Assembly (NCBI RefSeq): GCF_000429245.1
Contig: NZ_AUBM01000006.1
Location: 131,051-195,050, forward strand
Length of the DNA: 64,000 nt
Direction: 5' to 3'
Source: Schaalia georgiae DSM 6843
Lineage (GTDB): Bacteria; Actinomycetota; Actinomycetes; Actinomycetales; Actinomycetaceae
Part shown: positions 41,358 through 51,237 of the stretch, one piece after another
How the letters are laid out: each line of letters begins with the position of its first letter
Position numbering within the stretch: the stretch's first letter is position 1
The notes under the pieces: model-generated
What the model saw: only the letters and a program-made list of their open reading frames with translations
What the model was told of the DNA's origin: nothing
The model's database searches: none
Made by a program: the position numbers and the translations under genes

Positions 41358-42886
41358 GCGAGAGGATCGGCCTGGCCGACCGGATCGAGCGGGCGTGGAC
41401 GAACAAGCCGTTGTCCGCGCAGCTCGTCGTCCTCATCACCGGTCTGCTCGCGGTGGGCCTGACGATGAGCGGGACCGTGATGATCGGCCTCCTCCAGCGC
41501 CACCTGATCTCCCAGGTGGACGCGCAGCTGACCTCCGACGCGGCGCTGCGCCTCTTCAACCAGACGGGGGCCGCGGCCAGCAACGGCACGGCGTCCACGG
41601 TCCCCACCGCCTACTACCTGCGCCTGCACCACCCCGGCATCGATCCGGACCAAGTCACCTTCTACCCGGAGACCATCGCGGCCTCCGGAACGCCCCTCCT
41701 GCCCGAACTGCTCGAATGGGAGGACGTGCGCGCGGGCGCCAGGGGCTACACGCAAGCGGTCACGGTCGCGTCGGACAGAGAGGGGCACCCGTGGAGGGTC
41801 GTGGCCACCACGATCGAGGTGAACGGGGTCATCCCGTCCACGGGCGTCCTCACCATCGCCCTGCCCCTGACGGACGTCCAGCACACCCTGCGCACGACCG
41901 CCGCCTACTTCTCCATCGCGGCTGTCGTGATCGTCTTCGCGGGAGGGTGGGTCGGCCACTGGCTGGTCCGGCGCTCCCTGTCCCCCCTGCGCTCCATCGA
42001 GTCCACCGCGGGCAAGATCGCCGCCGGGGACCTCACCCAGAGAGTGCGCCCGGGCCCGCCCTCGACCGAGGTCGGCTCCCTTGCCCTGTCGCTGAACTCC
42101 ATGCTCACCCAGGTGGAGCAGTCCTTCGAGGCGCGCCAGGCCTCGGAGAGGAAGATACGGCGCTTCGTCTCCGACGCCTCCCACGAGCTGCGCACCCCGC
42201 TGGCTGCGATCAGCGGCTACTGCGAGCTCTACTCGATGGGCGGCGTGCCCGCCGAGCGCGTTGAGGATGTCATGGGGCGCATCTCCTCCGAATCGACCCG
42301 CATGGCGGCCCTTGTCGAGGATCTGCTCACCCTCGCGCGCCTCGACGAGAGGCGGCCCCTGGAGTTCACGGACATCGACTTGGTGAAGATGGCGGACAAC
42401 GCCGTGTTCGACCTACAGGCCCTCGATTCGACGCGCACCGTCGGGCTGTCCTCGTTGGAGGGGCGCCGGGCGCCGATGTCGCTGGTGGTGTCCGCGGACC
42501 GCGACCGCATCGCACAGGTGTTCACGAACCTCATCGGCAATATCGTCCGCTACACGCCCGCCGGCTCGCCCGTCGAGATCGCCCTCGGCACGGCGGCCGA
42601 CTACGCCGTCGTGGAGTTCCGCGACCACGGACCGGGCATCGCGGACCGCGACCGGTCGAGGGTCTTCGAGCGCTTCTACCGCTCCGACTCCTCCCGCAAC
42701 CGCAAGTCGGGGGGGTCGGGCCTGGGACTGGCGATCGTCTCGGGAATCCTGGGCGCCCACCACGGCAACGCCACCCTCACGAAGACGAAGGGCGGCGGGT
42801 TGACTGTCCGCATCGAGCTGCCGCTGCCACGCCCCCAGAACGAGGCAATGGTCACCGGAGATGCTGACAGCGCCGCAACGGTCTAG
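41354..42886 (+). CDS. Sensor histidine kinase
   Basis: The 510-aa protein has membrane helices near residues 22-48 and 180-205 with an extracellular sensor domain between, then HAMP (RRSLSPLRSIESTAGKIA), HisKA with phospho-His in SDASHELRTPL (about residue 277), and an ATPase domain with N box NLIGNIVRY, G1 DHGPGI, F box RVFERFYR and G2 GSGLGLAI. It pairs with the overlapping response regulator gene. The start is TTG (TTGA overlap). The stimulus is unknown; the architecture resembles MprB/TcrY types that respond to envelope stress. Confidence 0.93.
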   Translation: MSERIGLADRIERAWTNKPLSAQLVVLITGLLAVGLTMSGTVMIGLLQRHLISQVDAQLTSDAALRLFNQTGAAASNGTASTVPTAYYLRLHHPGIDPDQVTFYPETIAASGTPLLPELLEWEDVRAGARGYTQAVTVASDREGHPWRVVATTIEVNGVIPSTGVLTIALPLTDVQHTLRTTAAYFSIAAVVIVFAGGWVGHWLVRRSLSPLRSIESTAGKIAAGDLTQRVRPGPPSTEVGSLALSLNSMLTQVEQSFEARQASERKIRRFVSDASHELRTPLAAISGYCELYSMGGVPAERVEDVMGRISSESTRMAALVEDLLTLARLDERRPLEFTDIDLVKMADNAVFDLQALDSTRTVGLSSLEGRRAPMSLVVSADRDRIAQVFTNLIGNIVRYTPAGSPVEIALGTAADYAVVEFRDHGPGIADRDRSRVFERFYRSDSSRNRKSGGSGLGLAIVSGILGAHHGNATLTKTKGGGLTVRIELPLPRPQNEAMVTGDADSAATV

Positions 42887-42920
42887 CATGTCTCGGGTAT
42901 TCCCTGACAAGGAGGGTGTC

Positions 42921-43877
42921 ATGGGTGCCCACGCACCTCAGTGGCTGCTGGGGTCCTTCGTTGAGGCCATGCAGCAGATTGGCGCTACCGCGCCCGCGGA
43001 TGCGCTCGCGGCGGAGGCGCGCGACCTGGCTGGGCGCTGGTCCGCCGAGGGCCGCGCCCTGCACGATCTGCACCGGCTCATCAAGGTCCTCACGCATATC
43101 GACGAGATCTCCCTATCCGCCCACGACCCCGACGTGCTGCGGATCGCCGCTTGGTACCACGGCGCTTTCCTGAACAGGGCGCTCGAGGTCAGACTCGGAG
43201 GCTTCGAGGCGCAGGTCGCCTCGGCCCGGTGCATCGACCACGCCCACAACCGGCTCACGGAACTGGGCGTCTCCGAGGAAGTGGTGGCGCGCATCGACGA
43301 GCTCATCGCGTTCCTCACGCGCCACCGCGCGCCCCGCACCGACTTCGACGCGCAGGTCCTCGTCGACGCGGATCTGGCGGTGCTCGCGTGCAGCCCGCAG
43401 GACTACAAGAAGTTCCGCGAAAAGCTCCGCCTCGAGCTCCACGACCTCGATGACCCCCAGTTCCTCAAGGCGCGCTGCGCCCTGGTCAAGCGCCTGCTCG
43501 GCTACGACCGCATCTACCAGTCGCCCCTTGGCAACACCTGGGAGGACGCGGCGCGGGCGAACCTGGAGGTCGAGCTGGCGCGGCTGGAGGACGCGCGGGC
43601 GAAGTTGTGCCCCGGCCCTGACGACGACGCGGATGCGGACGAGGCGGACGACGAGCCCTACGGCGCCGACCGCACGACGACGACTGGCACTCTGATCATC
43701 AAACGCCGCGCGCTGAAGAAGAACCCGTGCCCCCCTCCTCCCGAGGAGGCCACAGGCACCGGGATCCTGCCGGTCAAGGCGCCCGAGCCCGCCCCGGACG
43801 CCGACGAGCCCGAGGCGACCTCCTCCCTGGAGAGCGCCGTGGAGAGCCTCGACCTGCCCGCGACTCCGGCCGACTGA
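42921..43877 (+). CDS. HD-like protein (COG4339-like) with altered HD motif and disordered tail
   Basis: Residues 1-215 of this 318-aa protein are helical and resemble predicted metal-dependent HD phosphohydrolases: LHDLHRLIKVL, then RIAAWYHGAFLN where active members have a WYHD motif, then LIAFLTRHRAP. The Asp of HD is replaced by Gly, so metal binding may be lost. The last ~100 residues are acidic and Pro-rich. AAGGAGG lies six bases before ATG 42921; a TAGCAT at 42886-42891 could be its -10 element. It follows the sensor kinase by 34 bp and may share its transcript. Confidence 0.7.
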   Translation: MGAHAPQWLLGSFVEAMQQIGATAPADALAAEARDLAGRWSAEGRALHDLHRLIKVLTHIDEISLSAHDPDVLRIAAWYHGAFLNRALEVRLGGFEAQVASARCIDHAHNRLTELGVSEEVVARIDELIAFLTRHRAPRTDFDAQVLVDADLAVLACSPQDYKKFREKLRLELHDLDDPQFLKARCALVKRLLGYDRIYQSPLGNTWEDAARANLEVELARLEDARAKLCPGPDDDADADEADDEPYGADRTTTTGTLIIKRRALKKNPCPPPPEEATGTGILPVKAPEPAPDADEPEATSSLESAVESLDLPATPAD

Positions 43878-43987
43878 CGGGCAGGGCGGACTGACGGGCA
43901 GGAGCGCACGCCCGGCGCGCTGTTGTCCGCAAGCGCGCATCAGCGTCGGTTCCATCCACATCCCGACTGGCACACAGCCGAGTGTCA

Positions 43988-44079
43988 GCCGCCCGCGCCC
44001 GTCCACATCACCGCAGATCCACAGGTACGCGTAGCCGCCCGCGCCCATCCACACCACCGCAGATCCACAGGCACGCGTC
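43988..44079. repeat. 46-bp tandem repeat (two units) with DnaA-box-like words
   Basis: Units 43988-44033 and 44034-44079 differ at few positions. Each contains two copies of the word TCCACA, and two more occur on either side, giving six TCCACA words between about 43950 and 44100. CTATCCACA at 44091 matches eight of nine bases of the DnaA box. The whole gap (43878-44189) contains no gene; its right end is AT-richer and carries the promoter of the WXG100 gene. Confidence 0.65.
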
Positions 44080-44189
44080 ACCGCTCACGACTATCCACAT
44101 TCCAGCAGCCTCTTTTCCATATCGTTTCCATACGGATCGTAACCTTTCGTTAACGCATCCAACCGGGGTGCCGAACGATAGGAAGAACG

Positions 44190-44480
44190 ATGAGCACCTA
44201 CATGGTCGATTCCGCCCAAGTCGCGGCCTCAGCCACTCAGATCACTGCGACCGCGGGGCAGATCCGCTCCGAGGTCCAGGCGATGATGGCGCAGCTGGTC
44301 GCCCTCGGCGAGTCCTGGTCGGGCGGCGCGCAAGCCACCTTCCAAGGGGCGGTCGCCCAGTGGCAGGGCGCCCAGGCGCAGGTCGAGGCGGCGCTCGACA
44401 CCATCTCCTCACAGCTCCAGACCGCGGCCGCCCTCTACTCCGACGCCGAGGCCCGCTCCACAGCCCTCTTCGCAGGCTGA
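44190..44480 (+). CDS. Classical WXG100 protein (EsxA-like)
   Basis: The 96-aa protein has two helices linked by SWSGGAQATF, the canonical WxG turn, and ends with YSDAE, the YxxxD/E export signal of actinobacterial T7SS substrates. AGGAAG precedes the ATG. It lies far from the secretion core and stands alone, convergent with groEL. It differs clearly from the two WXG-like proteins beside toxin B, which lack these motifs, so it may serve a different T7SS or be the general EsxA of the cell. Confidence 0.9.
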   Translation: MSTYMVDSAQVAASATQITATAGQIRSEVQAMMAQLVALGESWSGGAQATFQGAVAQWQGAQAQVEAALDTISSQLQTAAALYSDAEARSTALFAG

Positions 44481-44597
44481 GCATGCGCCGCACCGTCCTG
44501 GGCGGGCGCGACTTCGCACCCCAACACCGATTCCCCGCGCTCAGAAGGGGGCCACGCTCCGTTTCGAGCAAGGGGACAAGGGGAAGCGGCCCCGGAT

Positions 44598-44635
44598 AAA
44601 AACGGATGGGGGCCGACCCACTGCGGGCCGGCCCC
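44598..44635 (-). terminator. Rho-independent terminator of groEL
   Basis: The arms 44609-44619 and 44625-44635 (one mismatch) form a GC-rich hairpin with a 5-base loop. On the minus strand it is followed by CATCCG and five T. It lies 23 bp past the groEL stop; on + strand it can also stop the WXG100 transcript. Confidence 0.75.
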
Positions 44636-44657
44636 TATCCACTGAAGGTGTGGGCGA

Positions 44658-46358
<1,701 letters not shown>

Positions 46359-46391
46359 TCACCGGACCGGTGGTTTTGTCACTCTCCCATC

Positions 46392-46437
46392 GGGAGTGCC
46401 AGGAACGATTCTGGCACTCCCCCCCTGCGAGTGCAAG
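46392..46437 (-). promoter_or_regulatory. CIRCE operator, extra inverted repeat and groEL promoter
   Basis: CTGGCACTC-N9-GAGTGCAAG at 46411-46437 matches the HrcA operator CIRCE. Its left arm is shared with a second, perfect inverted repeat, GGGAGTGCCAG (46392-46402) and CTGGCACTCCC (46411-46421). On the minus strand TTGCAC and CAGAAT, 17 bp apart, form a promoter that lies within CIRCE, so repressor and polymerase would compete. Confidence 0.8.
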
Positions 46438-46488
46438 GGGAGGGGTGCGGCGACGCCCCCGCTGCGCTCAGGGCGAAACCGTGGGCGC

Positions 46489-48324
46489 TCACTTGGCGGG
46501 TTTGAAAGCGTTGACCGTCGAGTCGTCGACTGTGACGATCAGGTCGGAGCGCGCCAGCAGGGCGTAGCTCGCCTTGGAGGCCGAGACCCCCGTGATCTCC
46601 GACATCGGCGTGAGCGTGTGCGTCTCCGGATTGATGATCCCTGTGACCCCGTCGCCCACGAGCACCGGCTTCGAGGACCCCGCCTCGACCTCGATGCTGA
46701 ACGCCACTACGGCGAGTGCCTTGCCATCACCGGAGGCAATGCAACCAGTTTGGGTCGTGTTGACGCGAGACCCCAGGTTCCCCAGTGGTTTCAGCAGTTC
46801 CTCGCCGAACTTATTCGTAGTGTCAGCACCGATGTGCCCGCCGGTGTAGCGCATGGAGTCGTTGTACTCGAGAACGAGCACCGTGTCTGTGAGCTTCCCC
46901 TCCAGGGCGTCGTTGAGCTGCTTGGTGAAGTTGTTCGAGGAGCGCGTCCCGTTCCCGCAGGGTATCGGCATGCCGGTGCTCGCGTCGATGGCACCCCTCA
47001 GCTGGCCATGGATGTCGTAATATTCGATACCCTTCGCCTTTTGTAAGACCCCCCGTCCCTCGACGGGGCCGATGTCACCGACGGTGACGGAAGCGACCGC
47101 GCTCTCGTCCTTGCTGCTGCTGGGGTCCAGATTCGCCGGGAACGGGTACAGGGCCTTGTCGCGCAGCGAGAGGAGCCAGAACTTCGACGTGGCCCCCTCG
47201 GCGATCGTGGCGGTGCTCTTCTGGCCAGTCTTCGAGTAGAGGGTGCAGGTGGGGTGGGTCTCCGCAGAGCTCTTCCACTTGTCCCCCTCGGACAGGGAGC
47301 ACTGCATCGAGACCACTTCCCCGGGCCCCTGTGGGGAGTCCACGATGAGACTGTTCTCATCCTTGGCGTCGAACCACGTCAAAGGCGTTTGTTCGCCATC
47401 CTCTGCTGCGATCAGGACGGGGACCGACTCCTTCCCCATATCCACGAGCACGTGGTCCCTCCCGATCCACCGCGCCTTGGGGTCCTTATGGGATGAGACG
47501 GCCTTGTCGCCGCCCTGCACGGGTTGCGTCCATTTCTGCTCGGGCTGGTCCCCGGAGACGTCGAAGCCCTTGGCGGTGACCGTCCCGTTCTCGACGCCCA
47601 GGAGCACCATGCGGTTGCCGCGTGCCGCCACCACGGGCTTGAACCCGGTCGGCGCCGAGGAACCGGTCGCGAACACGCTCGAGAGGCTGAAGGTCCACGC
47701 CTGCTGCCCGCCCTTGTTCCAGTCGGCGGACAGGTCGTAATCCTTCGGGCCGGCGCTCAGCCTCATAAAAGCGAAGATCCCGCCGCCCGCGACCACGATC
47801 GTGGCCACGGCCGCGAACGCGATCCACAGGATGGTCTTGGACCTCTTCTTCGGCGCGGGGTACGGCGCGCCCGCGATGCCCGGGCCACCGGCCCCGTAGG
47901 CCCCCAGGGGACCCGCGCCCTGGGGGCACCCGGCCTGACCGTCCACCGGGCCGAAAACGCCTGGCGCGTAGCCGCCCCGACCGCCCGCTTCGGCGAAACC
48001 GCCCTGCGGGTACCCGGCCTGACCGCCGTTCCAGCCCTTGGCCGTTCCCTGCTCCTGGGGGACCTGCCCTGCCTGCGCCACCTCGTTCCCGGTGGGGCCG
48101 TTCGAGGAGAACTGCGCGGTCTGGGCGCACTCTCCACCCGGCCCCTGCTGCCCGGCGGCCTGCGCCATTGCCTGCGCCAGCCAATTCCGCAGGTCGGGGT
48201 AGAGCGACAGATTGGTGGCGAGCGCGCCGCGCAGATCCGGTCTCTTGATGGCGATGTCCTGCATCGTCTCGGGGCTGATCGTGGGATCGGCCGCCATCGC
48301 GGCCGTGTACATCGAGGGATCCAA
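46489..48324 (-). CDS. LRV-domain membrane protein with large extracellular domain
   Basis: The ~611-aa protein begins with a leucine-rich-repeat-variant (LRV) segment (PTISPETMQDIAIKRPDLRG), frequent in Actinomycetaceae surface proteins. A ~100-residue Gly/Gln/Pro-rich stretch, one membrane helix (TILWIAFAAVATIVVAGGG) and a ~430-residue extracellular domain with many beta strands and several Cys follow. The start is uncertain: a TTG at 48324 has GGAGG eight bases upstream and is chosen; GTG 48390 and an ATG at 48312 are alternatives. Function is unknown; a sensor or scaffold at the cell surface is plausible. Confidence 0.7.
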   Translation of the reverse strand: MDPSMYTAAMAADPTISPETMQDIAIKRPDLRGALATNLSLYPDLRNWLAQAMAQAAGQQGPGGECAQTAQFSSNGPTGNEVAQAGQVPQEQGTAKGWNGGQAGYPQGGFAEAGGRGGYAPGVFGPVDGQAGCPQGAGPLGAYGAGGPGIAGAPYPAPKKRSKTILWIAFAAVATIVVAGGGIFAFMRLSAGPKDYDLSADWNKGGQQAWTFSLSSVFATGSSAPTGFKPVVAARGNRMVLLGVENGTVTAKGFDVSGDQPEQKWTQPVQGGDKAVSSHKDPKARWIGRDHVLVDMGKESVPVLIAAEDGEQTPLTWFDAKDENSLIVDSPQGPGEVVSMQCSLSEGDKWKSSAETHPTCTLYSKTGQKSTATIAEGATSKFWLLSLRDKALYPFPANLDPSSSKDESAVASVTVGDIGPVEGRGVLQKAKGIEYYDIHGQLRGAIDASTGMPIPCGNGTRSSNNFTKQLNDALEGKLTDTVLVLEYNDSMRYTGGHIGADTTNKFGEELLKPLGNLGSRVNTTQTGCIASGDGKALAVVAFSIEVEAGSSKPVLVGDGVTGIINPETHTLTPMSEITGVSASKASYALLARSDLIVTVDDSTVNAFKPAK

Positions 48325-48487
48325 AGCCTTGACCTCCGTAGTGCGCGAGGCCACCCGGTGCAGCCCCCAAACATGTTGCGGAACGCGCACTAGTATCCGT
48401 CAAATTTGACCGAATGACAAAAACTAATTGTGCAGCGTATCACACCGCACGGGCGCGCCGCGCCCACTGGACCGGGGCCCAGAGGCC

Positions 48488-49075
48488 TCAGCGCAGGACG
48501 ACGACCACGTCGGGACTCCCGATGTTGTCCATCCTCTGAACGTTGTCGATGCCGAGCGTCGCCGCGACGTCCTTGGCCGTGGCCTCCATCCTGGGGTCCT
48601 CGTAGTACACGGTGGAGACCTGGGTATCCCAGCCAGTCGCGTTGGCGGCCGAGGTGCCCGCGTAGCCCGCGGCGTTGAGCTTCTGCGTGTTACTGGCAGC
48701 CAGACCCTGGGTCCCCGTCCCATTGAGGACCTGGATCGCCGCATTGTAGTCGGGTGTTGGGGGCGCCTCCGTCGTGGTGCTCGGAGACGGGGAAGGCGTG
48801 GGATCCTCGGACGGAGTCGGTTCGGACGAGGGGGTGTCGGTACCGCTCTGCTGCGCGGGCGCGGTGGGCGACCCCGTCGTCACGGTTCCGAGCGGCTGCC
48901 CGTTCTGGCGATTCGCCAAAAAGGTCGCGGCGGCCCAGCCCAGGGCCGGAACAACGATGAGGATGACCAGGAACGGCCACACGTTCTTCCACCTGGACGG
49001 CTGCGGGCGGTGCATGCCGATTGGCATGTCCTCGCCCGCACGATCGAATTCATCCCGAGGATACTGTGAGCTCAC
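48488..49075 (-). CDS. LytR_C-domain membrane-anchored protein
   Basis: The 195-aa protein has a short cytoplasmic N-terminus, one membrane helix ([18 protein letters not shown]), a Thr/Ser/Pro linker and a LytR C-terminal domain ([15 protein letters not shown]... to SPDVVVVLR). That domain occurs at the end of LytR-CpsA-Psr cell-wall ligases and as stand-alone membrane proteins; its exact role is unresolved. It starts at GTG 49075 with a leaderless promoter box and no ribosome binding site. It is divergent from ung. Confidence 0.9.
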   Translation of the reverse strand: MSSQYPRDEFDRAGEDMPIGMHRPQPSRWKNVWPFLVILIVVPALGWAAATFLANRQNGQPLGTVTTGSPTAPAQQSGTDTPSSEPTPSEDPTPSPSPSTTTEAPPTPDYNAAIQVLNGTGTQGLAASNTQKLNAAGYAGTSAANATGWDTQVSTVYYEDPRMEATAKDVAATLGIDNVQRMDNIGSPDVVVVLR

Positions 49076-49087
49076 GGTGCCAGCCTA
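49076..49087 (-). promoter_or_regulatory. Leaderless promoter box (TAGGCT-N6-GTG)
   Basis: On the minus strand TAGGCT is followed by GGCACC and the GTG start at 49075. Confidence 0.5.
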
Positions 49088-49198
49088 ACGAAAAATCTGC
49101 CGCTGCGGCAGGTTTGCCCAGGGCGAGGCGCTTCCCACACCCAGTTCCAGGCGCTCTCCCCGGCGCGACACCCGCCCCCCTCCACGCCACCAGGACGC

Positions 49199-49210
49199 TA
49201 CCCTGATCGC
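49199..49210 (+). promoter_or_regulatory. Leaderless promoter box of ung (TACCCT-N6-ATG)
   Basis: TACCCT, six bases and the ATG at 49211, without Shine-Dalgarno. Confidence 0.4.
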
Positions 49211-49912
49211 ATGGACGCCTACAACCCCCGACCACTGTCAGAACTGATCGACCCGGGCTGGGCGCGCGCCCTGGCGCCCGTCGAGGACCGCGTGCACCAG
49301 ATCGGAGAGGAGTTGGCGCGCGCCGCCGCCTCGGGAACCGGTTACCTGCCTGCGGGAACGGACGTGCTGCGCGCCTTCACCTACCCCTTCGACCAGGTGA
49401 AAGTCCTGATCGTGGGACAGGACCCGTACCCGACCCCGGGGCACGCGATGGGGCTGAGCTTCTCCGTGACCCCCGGCACCCCGCTGCCCCGCTCCCTTGT
49501 CAACATTTTCACGGAGTTGTGCGACGACCTCGGGGTGCCCCGCCCTTCCTCAGGCGACCTCTCGCCGTGGAGCGAGCAGGGCGTGTGCCTGCTCAACCGC
49601 GTCCTGACCGTCCGCCCAGGGGCACCGGGCTCACATCGGGGCATGGGGTGGGAGGAGGTCACCGCCTGCGCCATTGACGCGCTCGTCTCGCGCCACGACA
49701 GGGCGGGGGCACCCGTTCCACTGGTTGCCGTCCTGTGGGGCCGTGACGCCCAGGCACTCGAGGCCCGCCTCGGGCGGACGCCGTGCGTGAAATCACCACA
49801 CCCTTCCCCGCTGTCGGCAAGGCGGGGGTTCTTCGGGTCGAAGCCGTTCTCCACCGCCAACTCGCTGTTGGAGTCGCAGGGAGCATCCCCAGTCGACTGG
49901 CGCCTTCCGTGA
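49211..49912 (+). CDS. ung: Uracil-DNA glycosylase
   Basis: The 233-aa enzyme removes uracil from DNA as the first step of base-excision repair. Family 1 motifs are intact: catalytic Asp in [15 protein letters not shown], the uracil-binding LLNRVLTV and the DNA-intercalating [13 protein letters not shown]. The length is typical. It stands as a single gene between the divergent LytR_C gene and a convergent tRNA. Confidence 0.97.
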   Translation: MDAYNPRPLSELIDPGWARALAPVEDRVHQIGEELARAAASGTGYLPAGTDVLRAFTYPFDQVKVLIVGQDPYPTPGHAMGLSFSVTPGTPLPRSLVNIFTELCDDLGVPRPSSGDLSPWSEQGVCLLNRVLTVRPGAPGSHRGMGWEEVTACAIDALVSRHDRAGAPVPLVAVLWGRDAQALEARLGRTPCVKSPHPSPLSARRGFFGSKPFSTANSLLESQGASPVDWRLP

Positions 49913-49980
49913 CGGGCCCGCCGCGCTCAACGGCACGGGGCGGCCATGTCGAAAGCGCCCTGGGGCGGGGGCTCCGCATG

Positions 49981-50056
49981 TGGAGCCGGCTATCGGACTC
50001 GAACCGATGACCTGCTGTTTACAAGACAGCTGCTCTACCAACTGAGCTAAGCCGGC
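49981..50056 (-). tRNA. tRNA-Thr (anticodon TGT)
   Basis: The minus strand folds into a complete cloverleaf of 73 nt plus an encoded CCA. The acceptor stem pairs GCCGGCT with AGCCGGC at the ends, the D arm contains AGCTCAGTTGGTAGAGC, the anticodon loop CTTGTAA gives TGT, and the T arm contains GGTTCGAGTCC. It reads ACA codons. Confidence 0.97.
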
Positions 50057-50281
50057 GGCGACCGCGCTGGGCAGTGCTCGCGGGGCGGACGCGCCCGGAA
50101 TCTCCCGGATCCGCCTCGCCACTGCCGCCCCACATGGGGGCTGGGCCAGGGCGTGGGTCATCGCATCTGGCCAGGCGCGGACGGGCGGGCGCGACCGCGC
50201 GACACGCACTAGTGTGCCACGGGTGGCGGCGCGGGACGAATCGGGGGCCGTGCGGGCTTTGCGCGCGCCCCGCACCGGGCA

Positions 50282-51184
50282 TCATTCCTCCGCTGCCGCG
50301 TCCTCCTGCTGGGCGCCGCTCTGAGCGGCGGTGTCCTGCTGGGCGCCGCTTTGCGAGGAGGAGCCGTCCGCCCCCGGCGTGAAGGCATGGTCGATGGCCT
50401 GCTGGAGCTCGGCCGCCGAGGTCAGCGGGATCATTCGCGCGTGGTCCTTGACGAACTCGGGGGTGCCCAAGGAGGAGCCTCGTCCGGCCACGTTCGTACC
50501 CTGCCAAGCGGCGGTGGACGCCTTCAGGTAGTCGTCGCTAGCGTTCAGTGGGAAGGTGTCGACGACGCCCTGGGGGACGCCCGTCTCGGAGGCTATGGTC
50601 TTCACCTGGCGCCACGAGGCCTCCAGGTCCTGGACGACCGCCCCGTTGGACGCTTGGAACTGGCTGCGGAAGTACGCCAGCAGCGCGTGGTGGAAGGCGG
50701 TCCAGTGGTCGGGATCCTTCTGGGCGACGACCAGCGAGGCGCTGGTGGCCGCCTTCTGGTACTCCATTCCGACGGTTGTCACCGACTGGATCTCGATGTT
50801 GTAACGCCCCTCGGCGGCCCACTGGGTGAGCTGGGCGCCGACGGCGGCATCCGTGTCGGCGCACGCGTGGCACGAGTAGTCGAAGTACTCGGTGAGGGTG
50901 GGCAGGGACGGGTCGGCCTGCCCCACGCCGTTGGGCCCGACCACGATGGGGCGCCCGTCAGCGTAGTCGCCCAGGACTGAAGCGGGATCGACGTTGCGGG
51001 CCTCCTCGACGATGGCGCGCTGGCGCAGGATCACGTAGGCGACGGAGGCGACGACGGCAAGGACCACCACCGTGACGACGGAGATCACGATGATGCGGGT
51101 TCGCCTGTCGGCGCGCTCCTGGGCCTGGCGCATCTGCTGCGCCTTGAGGCGCACCGCGTCCTTCTTGGCGGACTTGTTTCCCAT
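50282..51184 (-). CDS. DsbA-like membrane-anchored thiol oxidoreductase
   Basis: The 300-aa protein has a basic N-terminus, one membrane helix (about residues 32-55) and an extracellular thioredoxin-like DSBA domain with the active site CHAC (in DYSCHACAD). The C-terminal ~30 residues are a Gln/Ala/Ser-rich tail containing a duplicated SGAQQ segment. Such proteins introduce disulfide bonds in exported proteins of Actinobacteria. AAAGG precedes ATG 51184; a 12-codon extension is not supported. It lies 53 bp after the second Ser/Thr kinase gene on the same strand. Confidence 0.9.
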   Translation of the reverse strand: MGNKSAKKDAVRLKAQQMRQAQERADRRTRIIVISVVTVVVLAVVASVAYVILRQRAIVEEARNVDPASVLGDYADGRPIVVGPNGVGQADPSLPTLTEYFDYSCHACADTDAAVGAQLTQWAAEGRYNIEIQSVTTVGMEYQKAATSASLVVAQKDPDHWTAFHHALLAYFRSQFQASNGAVVQDLEASWRQVKTIASETGVPQGVVDTFPLNASDDYLKASTAAWQGTNVAGRGSSLGTPEFVKDHARMIPLTSAAELQQAIDHAFTPGADGSSSQSGAQQDTAAQSGAQQEDAAAEE

Positions 51185-51237
51185 GAGTGACCTTTCTACC
51201 GCTCGATACGGGAACAACACTACCTAGTAAGGGGGCT

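Noticed and set aside
43988..44079. CRISPR array
   Set aside because: Only two directly abutting units without spacers and no cas genes.
43940..44110. Chromosomal origin of replication
   Set aside because: TCCACA words are present, but there is no dnaA, dnaN or rpmH nearby and only one good DnaA-box match.
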